From JBOGGN01 sp050744165 (GTDB lineage Bacteria; Actinomycetota; Acidimicrobiia; Acidimicrobiales; Palsa-688), in assembly GCA_050744165.1 (NCBI GenBank), contig JBOGGN010000108.1, positions 1-24,628 of the forward strand: a DNA stretch of 24,628 bases, given 5' to 3'. The notes under the pieces were generated by a model that was not told the DNA's origin, ran no database searches, and saw nothing but the letters and a program-made list of their open reading frames with translations. This document shows, in pieces, positions 6,743 to 13,702 of the stretch. Numbering within the stretch: the stretch's first letter is position 1; every line of letters starts with the position of its first letter. The translations under genes and the position numbers were made by a program.

Positions 6743-8605
6743 ATGTTTGATCGAGGTGAGCTGGAGGCCATCGAGGCAGCGGTGCGGGACTGTGTGTCCA
6801 GCTTCGACGCCATCTCCTGCGCCGAGGCCGCCCGGGTCGTCAACACGGCGACTGCCATCGAGAACATGGCAGCCGCCATCAAAGCGCTGGCCGCGGCCCG
6901 GGCCGCCCAGAACCGGGAGTGGAAGCGCGGCGGGCACCGCTCCCCGGCCGAACGCCTTGCCCGGGACACCGGGACCTCGGTTGCCGACGCCCACAACACC
7001 CTTAAGCGAGGCGAGCAGCTCGACGCCCGGCCGGACGTCGCCCAAGCCGCCCTCGACGGCAAGCTGTCCCCCGCCCAGGCCTCCGCCATCGCCGGCGCGG
7101 CGATTGTCAACCCCGCTGCCGCTCCCAAACTGTTGAACGCAGCCGCAGCTGGCGGCTCCCTCGCTGACCTCAAGCGGCAGTGCGGCGAGGCCAAGGCCGC
7201 AGTTGTTGACCGCGAGGCCCGGCGGCGGTGGATCTTCCGCCGCCGGCGCCTGCGCACCTGGACTGACGATGACGGCGAAGCTCACATCGCCGCCAATGGC
7301 AATCCCGAAGACATCGCCCAGTTCAGCGCCTTCCTGCAACCGCTGGCCGACGTCGAGTTCGACAAGGCGCGACGCGACGGCCGGCGGGAACATCCTGACG
7401 CCTACCGCTTCGACGCCCTCATCAACTTCAGTGCCGCCGCCAACGCGGGCACTCCTACCAGGGCGCCCGATTCCCCTCGCGGGGCAGTCGCTGGCCCGCT
7501 CGCCGAACATGGCGGGGCCCAGACTCGGCCGGACGAGCGACCGCCCGAAGCCGGCACCCCTGCTGCGGGCGCTGGCGGCGGCCACCCCGATCTCGCGGCC
7601 AACGATCGCCGACTCCCGAATCCTGGCGACGCGCCCGCCGGTGAGCCAGCCGTCGGCGACGCGGCCAGCTTCACCGGTCTCGACGACGGCACCGCCGCCG
7701 CCCCAGACCTCGACCTCGACCTCGACCTCGACCTCGACCAAGGACGCAACTGTCGCCCCGATCCCGCGATCGGCCCTGCCCCGAGGCCCAACTCGCCACC
7801 CACCCGTCGAGGCGGCCGACGCAAAGCGAAGCGGGCACCGGCACCGCCGAGGCCCCGAACCGGCGCCCCAGCGAAGCTCATCATCCGCATCGACCTCGAC
7901 GCCTTCCTACGTGGCTACACCATTGGCGACGAGATCTGCGATCTCCCCGGCCACGGCCCTATCGCCGTTAGCGCGCTCCGCGACCTCCTCAAGAGCGCCG
8001 ACCCCTTCGTCGCCGTCGTGTTCACCAAGGCCCAGCAGATTGCCGGCGTCGCCCATCTCGGCCGCCGACCTACCTCACACCAGCAAACCGTCCTCGAATG
8101 GCTCTACCCCACCTGCGCCGCCGAAGGCTGCCCTGCCACCGCCCGCCTCGAACGGGATCATCGCCAGGACTGGGCCAACACCCACGTCACTTTGGTGGAC
8201 TGGCTGGACTTGCTTTGCGAACACTACCACGACCTGAAGACCCGCTTCGGCTGGGCCCTCGTCCAAGGCGTCGGCAAGCGACCCTTCGTCCCCCCGACGA
8301 CTCGCGACACCCCCGCTACCACCAAACCACCGCTGCAGCATCGACTGAGCAATCGACCGGCGCTGGCTCCGAGAGCGCCGGTGGCCGTCGCCCGTCGGCG
8401 GACGGAATCGTCCGGGCTGGGTCCTAGGACTCCTCGCCGTGCACATATCGCCGAACCAGTGGCGTCACGCCTTCGGCCCGCGCCGCCAAATGCCGCTCGA
8501 GGCTGTCCGTGGTTACGAATCCGCCTGCATTGGCCCGGTACCAGTCTGCCAGCGCCGAGCGCAGCTGCGGGGCTCCCCCGAGGAGGAAGGCGATCCCTGC
8601 CATGA
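6743..8605 (+). CDS. DUF222/HNH endonuclease, 3' end probably frameshifted
   Basis: This belongs to the abundant actinobacterial DUF222 proteins with a C-terminal HNH nuclease. As read it has 620 residues from ATG 6743, the start fixed by the promoter. DUF222 occupies about residues 1-240, followed by a Pro/Ala/Asp linker including a DLDLDLDLDLD run; a second conserved part (AKLIIRIDLDAF) leads to the nuclease. HNH residues are intact: C-x4-C (CAAEGC), the ERDH motif and LCEHYHDLKT, then GWALVQGVGKRPFVPP. After FVPP the frame is wrong: the family continues DDxRHPR, which is found in another frame after a C run (8290-8295). The corrected gene would end at 8427, overlapping the peptidase stop by 4 bases; as read it overlaps it antisense by 182 bases. 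The cellular role of this family is uncertain. Confidence 0.82.
   Translation: MFDRGELEAIEAAVRDCVSSFDAISCAEAARVVNTATAIENMAAAIKALAAARAAQNREWKRGGHRSPAERLARDTGTSVADAHNTLKRGEQLDARPDVAQAALDGKLSPAQASAIAGAAIVNPAAAPKLLNAAAAGGSLADLKRQCGEAKAAVVDREARRRWIFRRRRLRTWTDDDGEAHIAANGNPEDIAQFSAFLQPLADVEFDKARRDGRREHPDAYRFDALINFSAAANAGTPTRAPDSPRGAVAGPLAEHGGAQTRPDERPPEAGTPAAGAGGGHPDLAANDRRLPNPGDAPAGEPAVGDAASFTGLDDGTAAAPDLDLDLDLDLDQGRNCRPDPAIGPAPRPNSPPTRRGGRRKAKRAPAPPRPRTGAPAKLIIRIDLDAFLRGYTIGDEICDLPGHGPIAVSALRDLLKSADPFVAVVFTKAQQIAGVAHLGRRPTSHQQTVLEWLYPTCAAEGCPATARLERDHRQDWANTHVTLVDWLDLLCEHYHDLKTRFGWALVQGVGKRPFVPPTTRDTPATTKPPLQHRLSNRPALAPRAPVAVARRRTESSGLGPRTPRRAHIAEPVASRLRPAPPNAARGCPWLRIRLHWPGTSLPAPSAAAGLPRGGRRSLP
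7706..7739 (+). repeat. GACCTC hexanucleotide repeat in the HNH gene
   Basis: Five full copies of GACCTC plus GACC encode alternating Asp-Leu in the linker between DUF222 and the nuclease part. Being a multiple of three, changes in copy number keep the frame. Confidence 0.9.
8290..8295 (+). other. C homopolymer at the apparent frameshift of the HNH gene
   Basis: Six C residues mark the point where the conserved reading moves from the open frame (...KRPFVPP) to another frame (PDDSRHPRYHQTT...). Adding one C restores the family motif and moves the stop to 8425-8427. It may be a real mutation or a sequencing error. Confidence 0.65.
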
Positions 8606-9707
8606 GGAGCGACCCGCCCCGGTACGCCTCCACCAGGGTGCGCCGGCTCCAGGGGTGTGGCGGGTAAAGGAGGACCGGGGGTTCCTCCAGCGACAACTCC
8701 TCGACGTGGAAGCGGTCGATCTCCCGTCGCCGGCTGTTGGTCGCCCACGATGCCAACGCCTCGTCGATCCAGCCGTCGCTGGCCCGCCACGGCTTGACCC
8801 CCCGCCCGAACCAGCTGTGAAACACCTCGTGCTCCACCGCCCCCACCGACGCCGTAGTGGCCCCGTCGTACTCCATCCCCCGCCCCGGGCCCCATAGCAC
8901 GCAGGTGAACCGCTCGCCGTGAGCCCAGGGCCCGTACCGGGCTTGGTTGAACCCGAGCCAGGCGGCGACGTCGGCCGCGCACGCGTCGATATCGGCGTCG
9001 GATTCGGCCACCTTTGCGGTGACCACCTCAACCGACAGGCCCGGCACGCCGGACTGGCGCCGGACGACGACCTCGTCCTCGGGGCGGAGCACCATCATCG
9101 GGGACAGCGACGTGAAACCGGCGGGGAAGTCGACCCACCAACGGTTGGGCCCCGGCTGGTACTCGGTCCCGTTGTTCAGCAGCCAGTGGTCCCGGGCGCT
9201 GTCTCCCCGCACCGACAGTTCGAGCTTCAGCGCGAACCGGTCGTGGCACAGGTTGGCCGGCAGCCACATCTCCAGGTACCGACCGGGGAGCAGATCCGAC
9301 ATCCACAGGTCCCATCGCACGCCGCCGTCGACCCACCCGACGGGCTCGGCGCCCTCGGACGTAGGCGTGCCCAGCCGGTAGTGCAGTTCCAGGCGGTGGC
9401 GGCTCCTGGCCACCAGCGGGCGGTCGAGCACCCGCATCTCCGCCCCTTGGCCGCCGCCCAAGTCGCAGTGGGAAAATTCCTCGCCGGGCACTGCCTGGCC
9501 GTCCAGCAGGAGCGAGTCCACCTGCTGGCGAAGGTCCAAGGTGGGGCAGCCGTCCACCTGTTCGACGGTGAAGTCAACGAGCGCTTCGACCGAGGCGACC
9601 GCGGCGTCGACGTCGAAGTCCACCCGGGCCTCGACCCGTTCCACGTCGATGGGCACCGCCCAGCGCGTCCCGAGACGCACCGGCGGGGGAAGGGAAGGCG
9701 AGGCCAT
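8424..9707 (-). CDS. M1 family zinc metallopeptidase
   Basis: The 427-residue product is a gluzincin peptidase of family M1 (aminopeptidase N / leukotriene A4 hydrolase type), expected to remove N-terminal amino acids from peptides. The zinc motif HEVFH is at 293-297 with the third ligand Glu316 exactly 18 residues later (HExxH-x18-E), and GMEYDG at 277-282 corresponds to the substrate-binding GAMEN region. The N-terminal 240 residues are beta-rich, as in M1 domain 1. No signal peptide is seen. ATG 9707 (MASPSLPPP) is chosen; the frame is open to 9920, but that part lies over the rplC leader and is not protein-like. It is shorter than classical M1 enzymes (about 850), lacking their C-terminal helical domain. 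It converges with the HNH gene. Confidence 0.85.
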   Translation of the reverse strand: MASPSLPPPVRLGTRWAVPIDVERVEARVDFDVDAAVASVEALVDFTVEQVDGCPTLDLRQQVDSLLLDGQAVPGEEFSHCDLGGGQGAEMRVLDRPLVARSRHRLELHYRLGTPTSEGAEPVGWVDGGVRWDLWMSDLLPGRYLEMWLPANLCHDRFALKLELSVRGDSARDHWLLNNGTEYQPGPNRWWVDFPAGFTSLSPMMVLRPEDEVVVRRQSGVPGLSVEVVTAKVAESDADIDACAADVAAWLGFNQARYGPWAHGERFTCVLWGPGRGMEYDGATTASVGAVEHEVFHSWFGRGVKPWRASDGWIDEALASWATNSRRREIDRFHVEELSLEEPPVLLYPPHPWSRRTLVEAYRGGSLLMAGIAFLLGGAPQLRSALADWYRANAGGFVTTDSLERHLAARAEGVTPLVRRYVHGEES

Positions 9708-9752
9708 CCCGGCAGTCTTGCCGCGCCGGGTGGCCGGTTGCGCCGTCTTGGC

Positions 9753-9758
9753 TATAGT
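9753..9758 (+). promoter_or_regulatory. Candidate -10 box for the rplC operon
   Basis: TATAGT, preceded by TTGGC, is the best -10 match upstream of rplC, and transcription would start near 9765. No good -35 is visible. Since CTATAG is self-complementary, the same site could serve the divergent peptidase gene (TATAGC on the minus strand). A promoter is required here because rpsJ is terminated 7.7 kb upstream. Confidence 0.45.
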
Positions 9759-9780
9759 GATGTGGCTTACGAATCGACGT

Positions 9781-9888
9781 CTGCGGGTGTCCGCATCGCG
9801 GAGACCCCGCAGCCCCAATTTGAATGAGCGCTCCGCCGGGCCCTTCGCCCAAGCGGAGCGTCGGCGTGTGGGGCCATCGGATGGCTCC
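9781..9888 (+). promoter_or_regulatory. Three-hairpin leader of the rplC operon
   Basis: Three consecutive hairpins fill the untranslated region. The first is 9781-9812, with CTGCGGG/CCCGCAG outside and TCCGC/GCGGA inside. The second is 9829-9860, a perfect CGCTCCGC/GCGGAGCG with an inner GGGC/GCCC. The third is 9870-9888, GGGGCCAT/ATGGCTCC around CGG with one G-U pair. The arrangement resembles autoregulatory ribosomal-protein leaders; in E. coli, L4 controls the S10 leader. No T-run follows any stem, so control at translation or by a protein-assisted mechanism is more likely than simple attenuation. Confidence 0.5.
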
Positions 9889-9913
9889 GTCCAACACCGA
9901 AGAAAGAGCCACC

Positions 9914-10561
9914 GTGTCAACCACAGCGATCGTCGGCGAGAAAGTCGGCATGACCCAGATCTGGGACGACAAGAACCGAGCCGTCGCGGTCACCGTTGTT
10001 CGGGTCACCCCGGCGCGCGTCGTCCAGCTCAAGACCCCCGACAACGACGGGTACTCGGCGGTCCAGGTGACCTATGGCGCCCGCAAGGCGCGCACGCTAA
10101 GCAAGCCCGAGGCGGGCCACTTCGCCAAGGCCCAGGTCGATCCCGGCCGGCGGTTGGTGGAACTGCGGGTCGATGATTCCAGCCAGTTTCAGGTCGGTCA
10201 AGAGATCACCCTGGGGATCTTCAACCCGGGCGACCGGGTGGACGTGACCTCGGTCAGCAAGGGCAAGGGCTTCGCTGGCGCCATGAAGCGCCACAACTTC
10301 AAGGGCCAGGGCGCCAGCCACGGCAACCACAAGCACCACCGGGCTCCGGGTTCTGTCGGGGCCTGCGCGACGCCGGCTCGGGTGTTCAAGGGCACCCGCA
10401 TGGCCGGGCAGATGGGTTCGCAGAAGGTCACCACACTCAACCTGGAGGTCATCCAGTCCGACGCCGAGCGGGAGTTGCTGCTGGTGCGGGGCGCGGTGCC
10501 GGGCCCACGAGGCAGCGTGGTCCTGATCCGGGGCAGCGTGAAGCAAAGGAAGGCCCGCTGA
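9914..10561 (+). CDS. rplC: 50S ribosomal protein L3
   Basis: L3 is an early-assembly 50S protein whose long loop reaches the peptidyl transferase centre. The 215-residue product starts at GTG 9914 with AIVGEKVGMTQIWDD, the standard N-terminus; the frame is open upstream through the leader but those residues are not L3. The core signature KGKGFAGAMKRHNFKGQGASHGNHKHHRAPGS lies near residues 113-145, and RMAGQMGSQKVTTLNLEV follows. The Shine-Dalgarno (AAAGAG) is weak. This gene now heads the operon because rpsJ is elsewhere. Its stop overlaps the rplD start as TGATG. Confidence 0.97.
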   Translation: MSTTAIVGEKVGMTQIWDDKNRAVAVTVVRVTPARVVQLKTPDNDGYSAVQVTYGARKARTLSKPEAGHFAKAQVDPGRRLVELRVDDSSQFQVGQEITLGIFNPGDRVDVTSVSKGKGFAGAMKRHNFKGQGASHGNHKHHRAPGSVGACATPARVFKGTRMAGQMGSQKVTTLNLEVIQSDAERELLLVRGAVPGPRGSVVLIRGSVKQRKAR

Positions 10562-11430
10562 TGGCACGAACGGTCGACGTGCGCTCCGTCGATGGCACCG
10601 TGACTGGGTCGGTGACCCTGGACGACGCCATCTTTGGCATCCAACCTCACCTGGCGGTCCTGCACCAGGTGGTGACGGCGCAGCTCGCCGCCGCCCGGGC
10701 GGGGACCCAGAGCACCAAGACACGGGCAGAGGTATCCGGTGGCGGCAAGAAGCCGTTCCGTCAGAAGGGCACTGGTCGAGCCCGCCAGGGGTCGACCCGG
10801 GCGCCGCACTGGACCGGCGGTGGCGTCGCCTTGGGGCCCAAGCCCCGCTCGTACAAGCAGCGCACCCCTCGCAAGATGATCCAGTTGGCGCTGCGTTCGG
10901 CGCTGTCCGACCGAGCCACCGAGGAGCGGGTGGTGGTCATCGACGAGTGGCCCTGGGCCACACCCAAGACGGCCGACGCTCGCAAGGCGATGGAAGCCCT
11001 TGACCTGGAAGGGCGGGTGCTGGTCGTCCTCGACCGTGTGGCCGACGAGATGGCCTACAAGTCGTTCCGCAACCTGCCTTTCATCCAGTCGATCATCCGA
11101 GGCGAGCTCAACGCCTACGACGTGCTGTGCAACGACTGGATCGTGTTCAGCCGGGCCACTCTGCCCGGGCGCAGGGACGAGGGGGCCGATCGGGCCGAGG
11201 CCGGCGAGGGGACCGACACCGCCGAGAAGCCTGCTGCCGCCGAGAAGCCTGCTGCCGCCGAAAAGCATGCTGCCGCCGAGAAGGCAGCCGGTACCGCCGA
11301 GAAGGCGGCGCCCCCGGCCGAGAAGGCGGCGCCCCCGGCCGAGAAGCCGGCGTCCGCAACCAGCGCTGCCGTCGATGAGGCTGACGACGAGGCCACGACC
11401 GAGCCAGGAAACGAGGACGGCGATGAGTGA
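10561..11430 (+). CDS. rplD: 50S ribosomal protein L4 with repetitive C-terminal tail
   Basis: L4 binds 23S rRNA domain I, lines the exit tunnel, and in some bacteria represses its own operon. The core (residues 1 to about 208) has the tunnel-loop signature GGGKKPFRQKGTGRARQGSTRAPHW near 60-85 and ends around NDWIVFSRATLPG. Another 80 residues follow, made of AEK-Ala/Pro repeats and then an acidic end (DEADDEATTEPGNEDGDE). Total length is 289 residues against about 205-215 in the family. The tail is predicted disordered and is not part of the conserved fold. The gene overlaps rplC by one base and rplW by eight, so translation is coupled. Confidence 0.96.
   Translation: MARTVDVRSVDGTVTGSVTLDDAIFGIQPHLAVLHQVVTAQLAAARAGTQSTKTRAEVSGGGKKPFRQKGTGRARQGSTRAPHWTGGGVALGPKPRSYKQRTPRKMIQLALRSALSDRATEERVVVIDEWPWATPKTADARKAMEALDLEGRVLVVLDRVADEMAYKSFRNLPFIQSIIRGELNAYDVLCNDWIVFSRATLPGRRDEGADRAEAGEGTDTAEKPAAAEKPAAAEKHAAAEKAAGTAEKAAPPAEKAAPPAEKPASATSAAVDEADDEATTEPGNEDGDE
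11221..11352 (+). repeat. Tandem repeat encoding the AEK tail of L4
   Basis: Seven units each begin GCCGAGAAG or GCCGAAAAG: three of 18 bases (11221-11274), three of 21 bases (11275-11337) and a final partial one. Units five and six are identical. The encoded pattern is AEKPAA, AEKPAA, AEKHAA, AEKAAGT, AEKAAPP, AEKAAPP, AEKPA. Confidence 0.9.
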
Positions 11431-11713
11431 CCCGAGAGACGTGATCCTGCGACCGGTGGTGTCGGAGAAGTCCTACGCCCTGCTGGACCAGAACGTGTAC
11501 ACCTTCGTCGTCAACCCCAATGCCAACAAGATCGAGATCCGCCAGGCGATCGAGAAGATCTTCAGCGTCACTGTGGTGAAGGTCAACACCTTGAATCGCA
11601 AGGGGAAGAGGAAGCGCCACCGCCGCCAGCCGAAGTTCGGCAAGCGGCCCGATACCAAGCGGGCGATCGTGACCCTGGCCGAGGGCCAGAAGATCCCGCT
11701 GTTCGAGAGCTAG
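11423..11713 (+). CDS. rplW: 50S ribosomal protein L23
   Basis: L23 sits at the tunnel exit and is the main docking site for trigger factor and the signal recognition particle. The 96-residue product shows DVILRPVVSEKSYALLD at the start, NKIEIRQAIEKIF in the middle and the basic loop LNRKGKRKRHRRQPKFGKRPDTKRAIVTL. It begins inside the last codons of rplD (8-base overlap) and ends 9 bases before rplB. Length and sequence are ordinary. Confidence 0.97.
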   Translation: MSDPRDVILRPVVSEKSYALLDQNVYTFVVNPNANKIEIRQAIEKIFSVTVVKVNTLNRKGKRKRHRRQPKFGKRPDTKRAIVTLAEGQKIPLFES

Positions 11714-11722
11714 GACGGACTG

Positions 11723-12559
11723 ATGCCCCTCCGCAAACGCAAGCCGACCAGCCCCGGGAGGCGGTTTCAGTCGGTCTCGGACTTCTCCGAGGTCACCAAG
11801 AGCCGCCCGGAGCGGACCCTGATCGTGCCCAAGCCGGGCACCGGCGGCCGCAACGCATATGGCCGCAAGACCGCTCGCCACCAAGGCGGTGCCCACAAGC
11901 GCCAATACCGGCTCGTCGACTTCAAGCGGGACAAGGACGGCGTGCCCGCCACGGTTGCGGCCATTGAATACGACCCCAACCGCAACTGCCGCATTGCCCT
12001 GCTGCACTACCACGATGGGGAGAAGCGCTACATCCTGGCGCCCCAGCGGGTGGCGGTCGGCGACACGCTGCAGAGCGGCCAGGGTGCGGACATCCGGCCC
12101 GGCAACGCCTTGCCTCTGCGCTACATCCCGGTCGGCTCGATCGTCCACAACGTCGAGTTGAAGCCGGGCGGCGGGGGAAAGATGGGGCGCAGCGCGGGCA
12201 CCAGCATCCAGTTGGTGGCCAAGGACGGCGGTTACGCCACCCTGCGGCTGCCGTCGACGGAGATGCGCCGGGTGCCCATCGACTGCCGGGGCACCGTCGG
12301 CCAGATCGGCAATGCCGAGGCGGAGTTGATTGTCATCGGCAAGGCAGGCCGCAACCGCTGGAAGGGCGTCCGGCCTCAGACGCGAGGGGTTGCCATGAAC
12401 CCCGTCGACCACCCCCTCGGCGGTGGCGAGGGCAAGAGTTCCGGAGGCCGTCACCCGACCTCCCCGTGGGGCAAGCCCGAGGGCCGTACCCGCGACACCA
12501 ACAAGCCGTCCCAGAAGCTCATTGTCCGCCGCCGGCGCACCCGCGGCGCCCGGAGGTAA
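11723..12559 (+). CDS. rplB: 50S ribosomal protein L2
   Basis: L2 is a universal 50S protein next to the peptidyl transferase centre, needed for subunit joining. The 278-residue length is standard. Diagnostic segments are KPGTGGRNAYGRKTARHQGGAHKRQYR around residues 34-60 and the C-terminal GVAMNPVDHPLGGGEGKSSGGRHPTSPWG near 223-251, which includes the conserved histidine (NPVDHP). It continues the standard order rplW-rplB-rpsS, with 6 bases to rpsS. Confidence 0.98.
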   Translation: MPLRKRKPTSPGRRFQSVSDFSEVTKSRPERTLIVPKPGTGGRNAYGRKTARHQGGAHKRQYRLVDFKRDKDGVPATVAAIEYDPNRNCRIALLHYHDGEKRYILAPQRVAVGDTLQSGQGADIRPGNALPLRYIPVGSIVHNVELKPGGGGKMGRSAGTSIQLVAKDGGYATLRLPSTEMRRVPIDCRGTVGQIGNAEAELIVIGKAGRNRWKGVRPQTRGVAMNPVDHPLGGGEGKSSGGRHPTSPWGKPEGRTRDTNKPSQKLIVRRRRTRGARR

Positions 12560-12565
12560 TGCCCA

Positions 12566-12844
12566 ATGCCGCGCAGCCTGAAAAAGGGTCCTTTCGTCGA
12601 CGACCACCTTTTGAAGAAGGTCGACGACCTGAACAGCCGCAACGAGAAGCGGGTCATCAAGACCTGGTCCCGCCGCAGCACCATCATTCCCGACATGGTC
12701 GGCCACACCATCGCCGTTCACGACGGGCGCAAACACGTGCCGGTGTACATCACCGAGTCGATGGTGGGCCACAAGCTCGGGGAGTTCGCCCCCACCCGGA
12801 CCTTCCGGTTCCACGCCGGCCAAGAGCGCTCGGGGCGCCGCTGA
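12566..12844 (+). CDS. rpsS: 30S ribosomal protein S19
   Basis: S19 lies in the 30S head, pairs with S13 and contacts tRNA and bridge B1a. The 92-residue product starts MPRSLKKGPFVDDHLLKKV and contains the family's RRSTIIPDMVGHTIAVHDGRKHVPVYITESMVGHKLGEFAPTRTF. Its TGA stop overlaps the rplV start as TGATG. Length and sequence are ordinary. Confidence 0.98.
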   Translation: MPRSLKKGPFVDDHLLKKVDDLNSRNEKRVIKTWSRRSTIIPDMVGHTIAVHDGRKHVPVYITESMVGHKLGEFAPTRTFRFHAGQERSGRR

Positions 12845-13698
12845 TGCCCGGTCCCAAGACCAATGAGCGGGAGGGCACCCGGGCGATGCACCGCGGCGCT
12901 CGGGTTTCGGCGTACAAAGTGCGCGAGGTGCTCGACCTGGTGCGTAACAAGCCGGTCGCCGACGCCCAGGACATTCTGCGCTTCTGCGAGCGCGACGCCG
13001 CTTTCGTGGTCGGCAAGGTCCTGGCCTCGGCAGTCGCCAACGCCAGCCACAACGACCAGCAGGACCCCGAGGAACTGTACGTCTCGGCGTGCTTCGCGGA
13101 CGAGGGCACGACGATCAAGCGCTGGCGCCCGCGAGCGCGCGGCCGGGCGACCCGGATTCGCAAGCGGACGTGCCATGTCACCGTCATCGTGAGCCGCATG
13201 GAGGACGAGGATCTGGCCCGCTTGCACGCTCGGCGCCAAGCCGAGCAGGCGGCCCGCCGAGCCCGTCGGGTGGCGGGTGCGCGCAAGGCCGACGCCGGGT
13301 CGGGCGGTCGCGCCGGTGCTGCCGAGAGCCGTGAGGGCGGGGTGCGGGGCCTCCGGACCCGGGTCCGGCCGGGTCGGCGGCGGGCGGCCGAGGGCCAAGA
13401 CCAAGACCAAGACCAAGAGCACGACCACGACCACGACCACGGAGGGCGGGAGTCGGCGGAGTCAGAGCGGCGGCGTCGCCGGGTGAGCGGCAGCCGGTCG
13501 GCCGAGGAGGCCGCCGAGACCGCGGTCACCGACGAGACCGCGGACACCGCGGTCGCCGACGAGACCGCGGACACCGACGAGAGCACCGAGGCTGTGGACA
13601 GCACCGAGGCGCCCGCGACCGGGGCGGAGACGGCCGGAGCCCCCGAGACTTCCGAAGGGGCGACCAATGCCGGCGACGACACCGAGAAGGGTGAGTAG
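12844..13698 (+). CDS. rplV: 50S ribosomal protein L22 with very long acidic tail
   Basis: L22 contacts all 23S rRNA domains, and its beta-hairpin lines the exit tunnel. Residues 1 to about 120 form the normal core, with ARVSAYKVREVLDLVRNKPVADAQDIL near 19-45 and the hairpin and end GTTIKRWRPRARGRATRIRKRTCHVTVIVS. About 165 further residues more than double the protein to 284 (normal 110-150). The extension is first basic (RRQAEQAARRARRVAGARKA), then holds DQDQDQ and DHDHDH runs, then a strongly acidic Thr/Ala/Glu part with repeated DETADT. It looks disordered and recently expanded. The gene overlaps rpsS by one base and is 4 bases from rpsC. Confidence 0.95.
   Translation: MPGPKTNEREGTRAMHRGARVSAYKVREVLDLVRNKPVADAQDILRFCERDAAFVVGKVLASAVANASHNDQQDPEELYVSACFADEGTTIKRWRPRARGRATRIRKRTCHVTVIVSRMEDEDLARLHARRQAEQAARRARRVAGARKADAGSGGRAGAAESREGGVRGLRTRVRPGRRRAAEGQDQDQDQEHDHDHDHGGRESAESERRRRRVSGSRSAEEAAETAVTDETADTAVADETADTDESTEAVDSTEAPATGAETAGAPETSEGATNAGDDTEKGE
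13395..13442 (+). repeat. Hexanucleotide repeats in the L22 tail
   Basis: Four copies of CCAAGA (13395-13418) are followed by GCACGA, two CCACGA and CCACGG. They encode alternating Gln-Asp and then His-Asp. The style matches the GACCTC repeat of the HNH gene. Confidence 0.85.
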
Positions 13699-13702
13699 TT
13701 AG

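Noticed and set aside
7687..7745. Hexanucleotide repeat as a CRISPR or origin-like iteron
   Set aside because: The units are contiguous, without spacers, and in frame within a coding linker; simple microsatellite expansion explains them.
1985..9913. Mobile element as the cause of the rpsJ-rplC split
   Set aside because: There is no transposase, integrase, terminal inverted repeat or target duplication. DUF222/HNH proteins alone do not show mobility.
9708..9920. N-terminal extension of the M1 peptidase
   Set aside because: It lies over the rplC leader hairpins and encodes an Arg-rich non-family sequence; MASPSLPPP at 9707 precedes the first domain.
11147..12823. 558-codon open frame on the minus strand
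   Set aside because: It is antisense to rplD-rpsS and has no recognisable motif.
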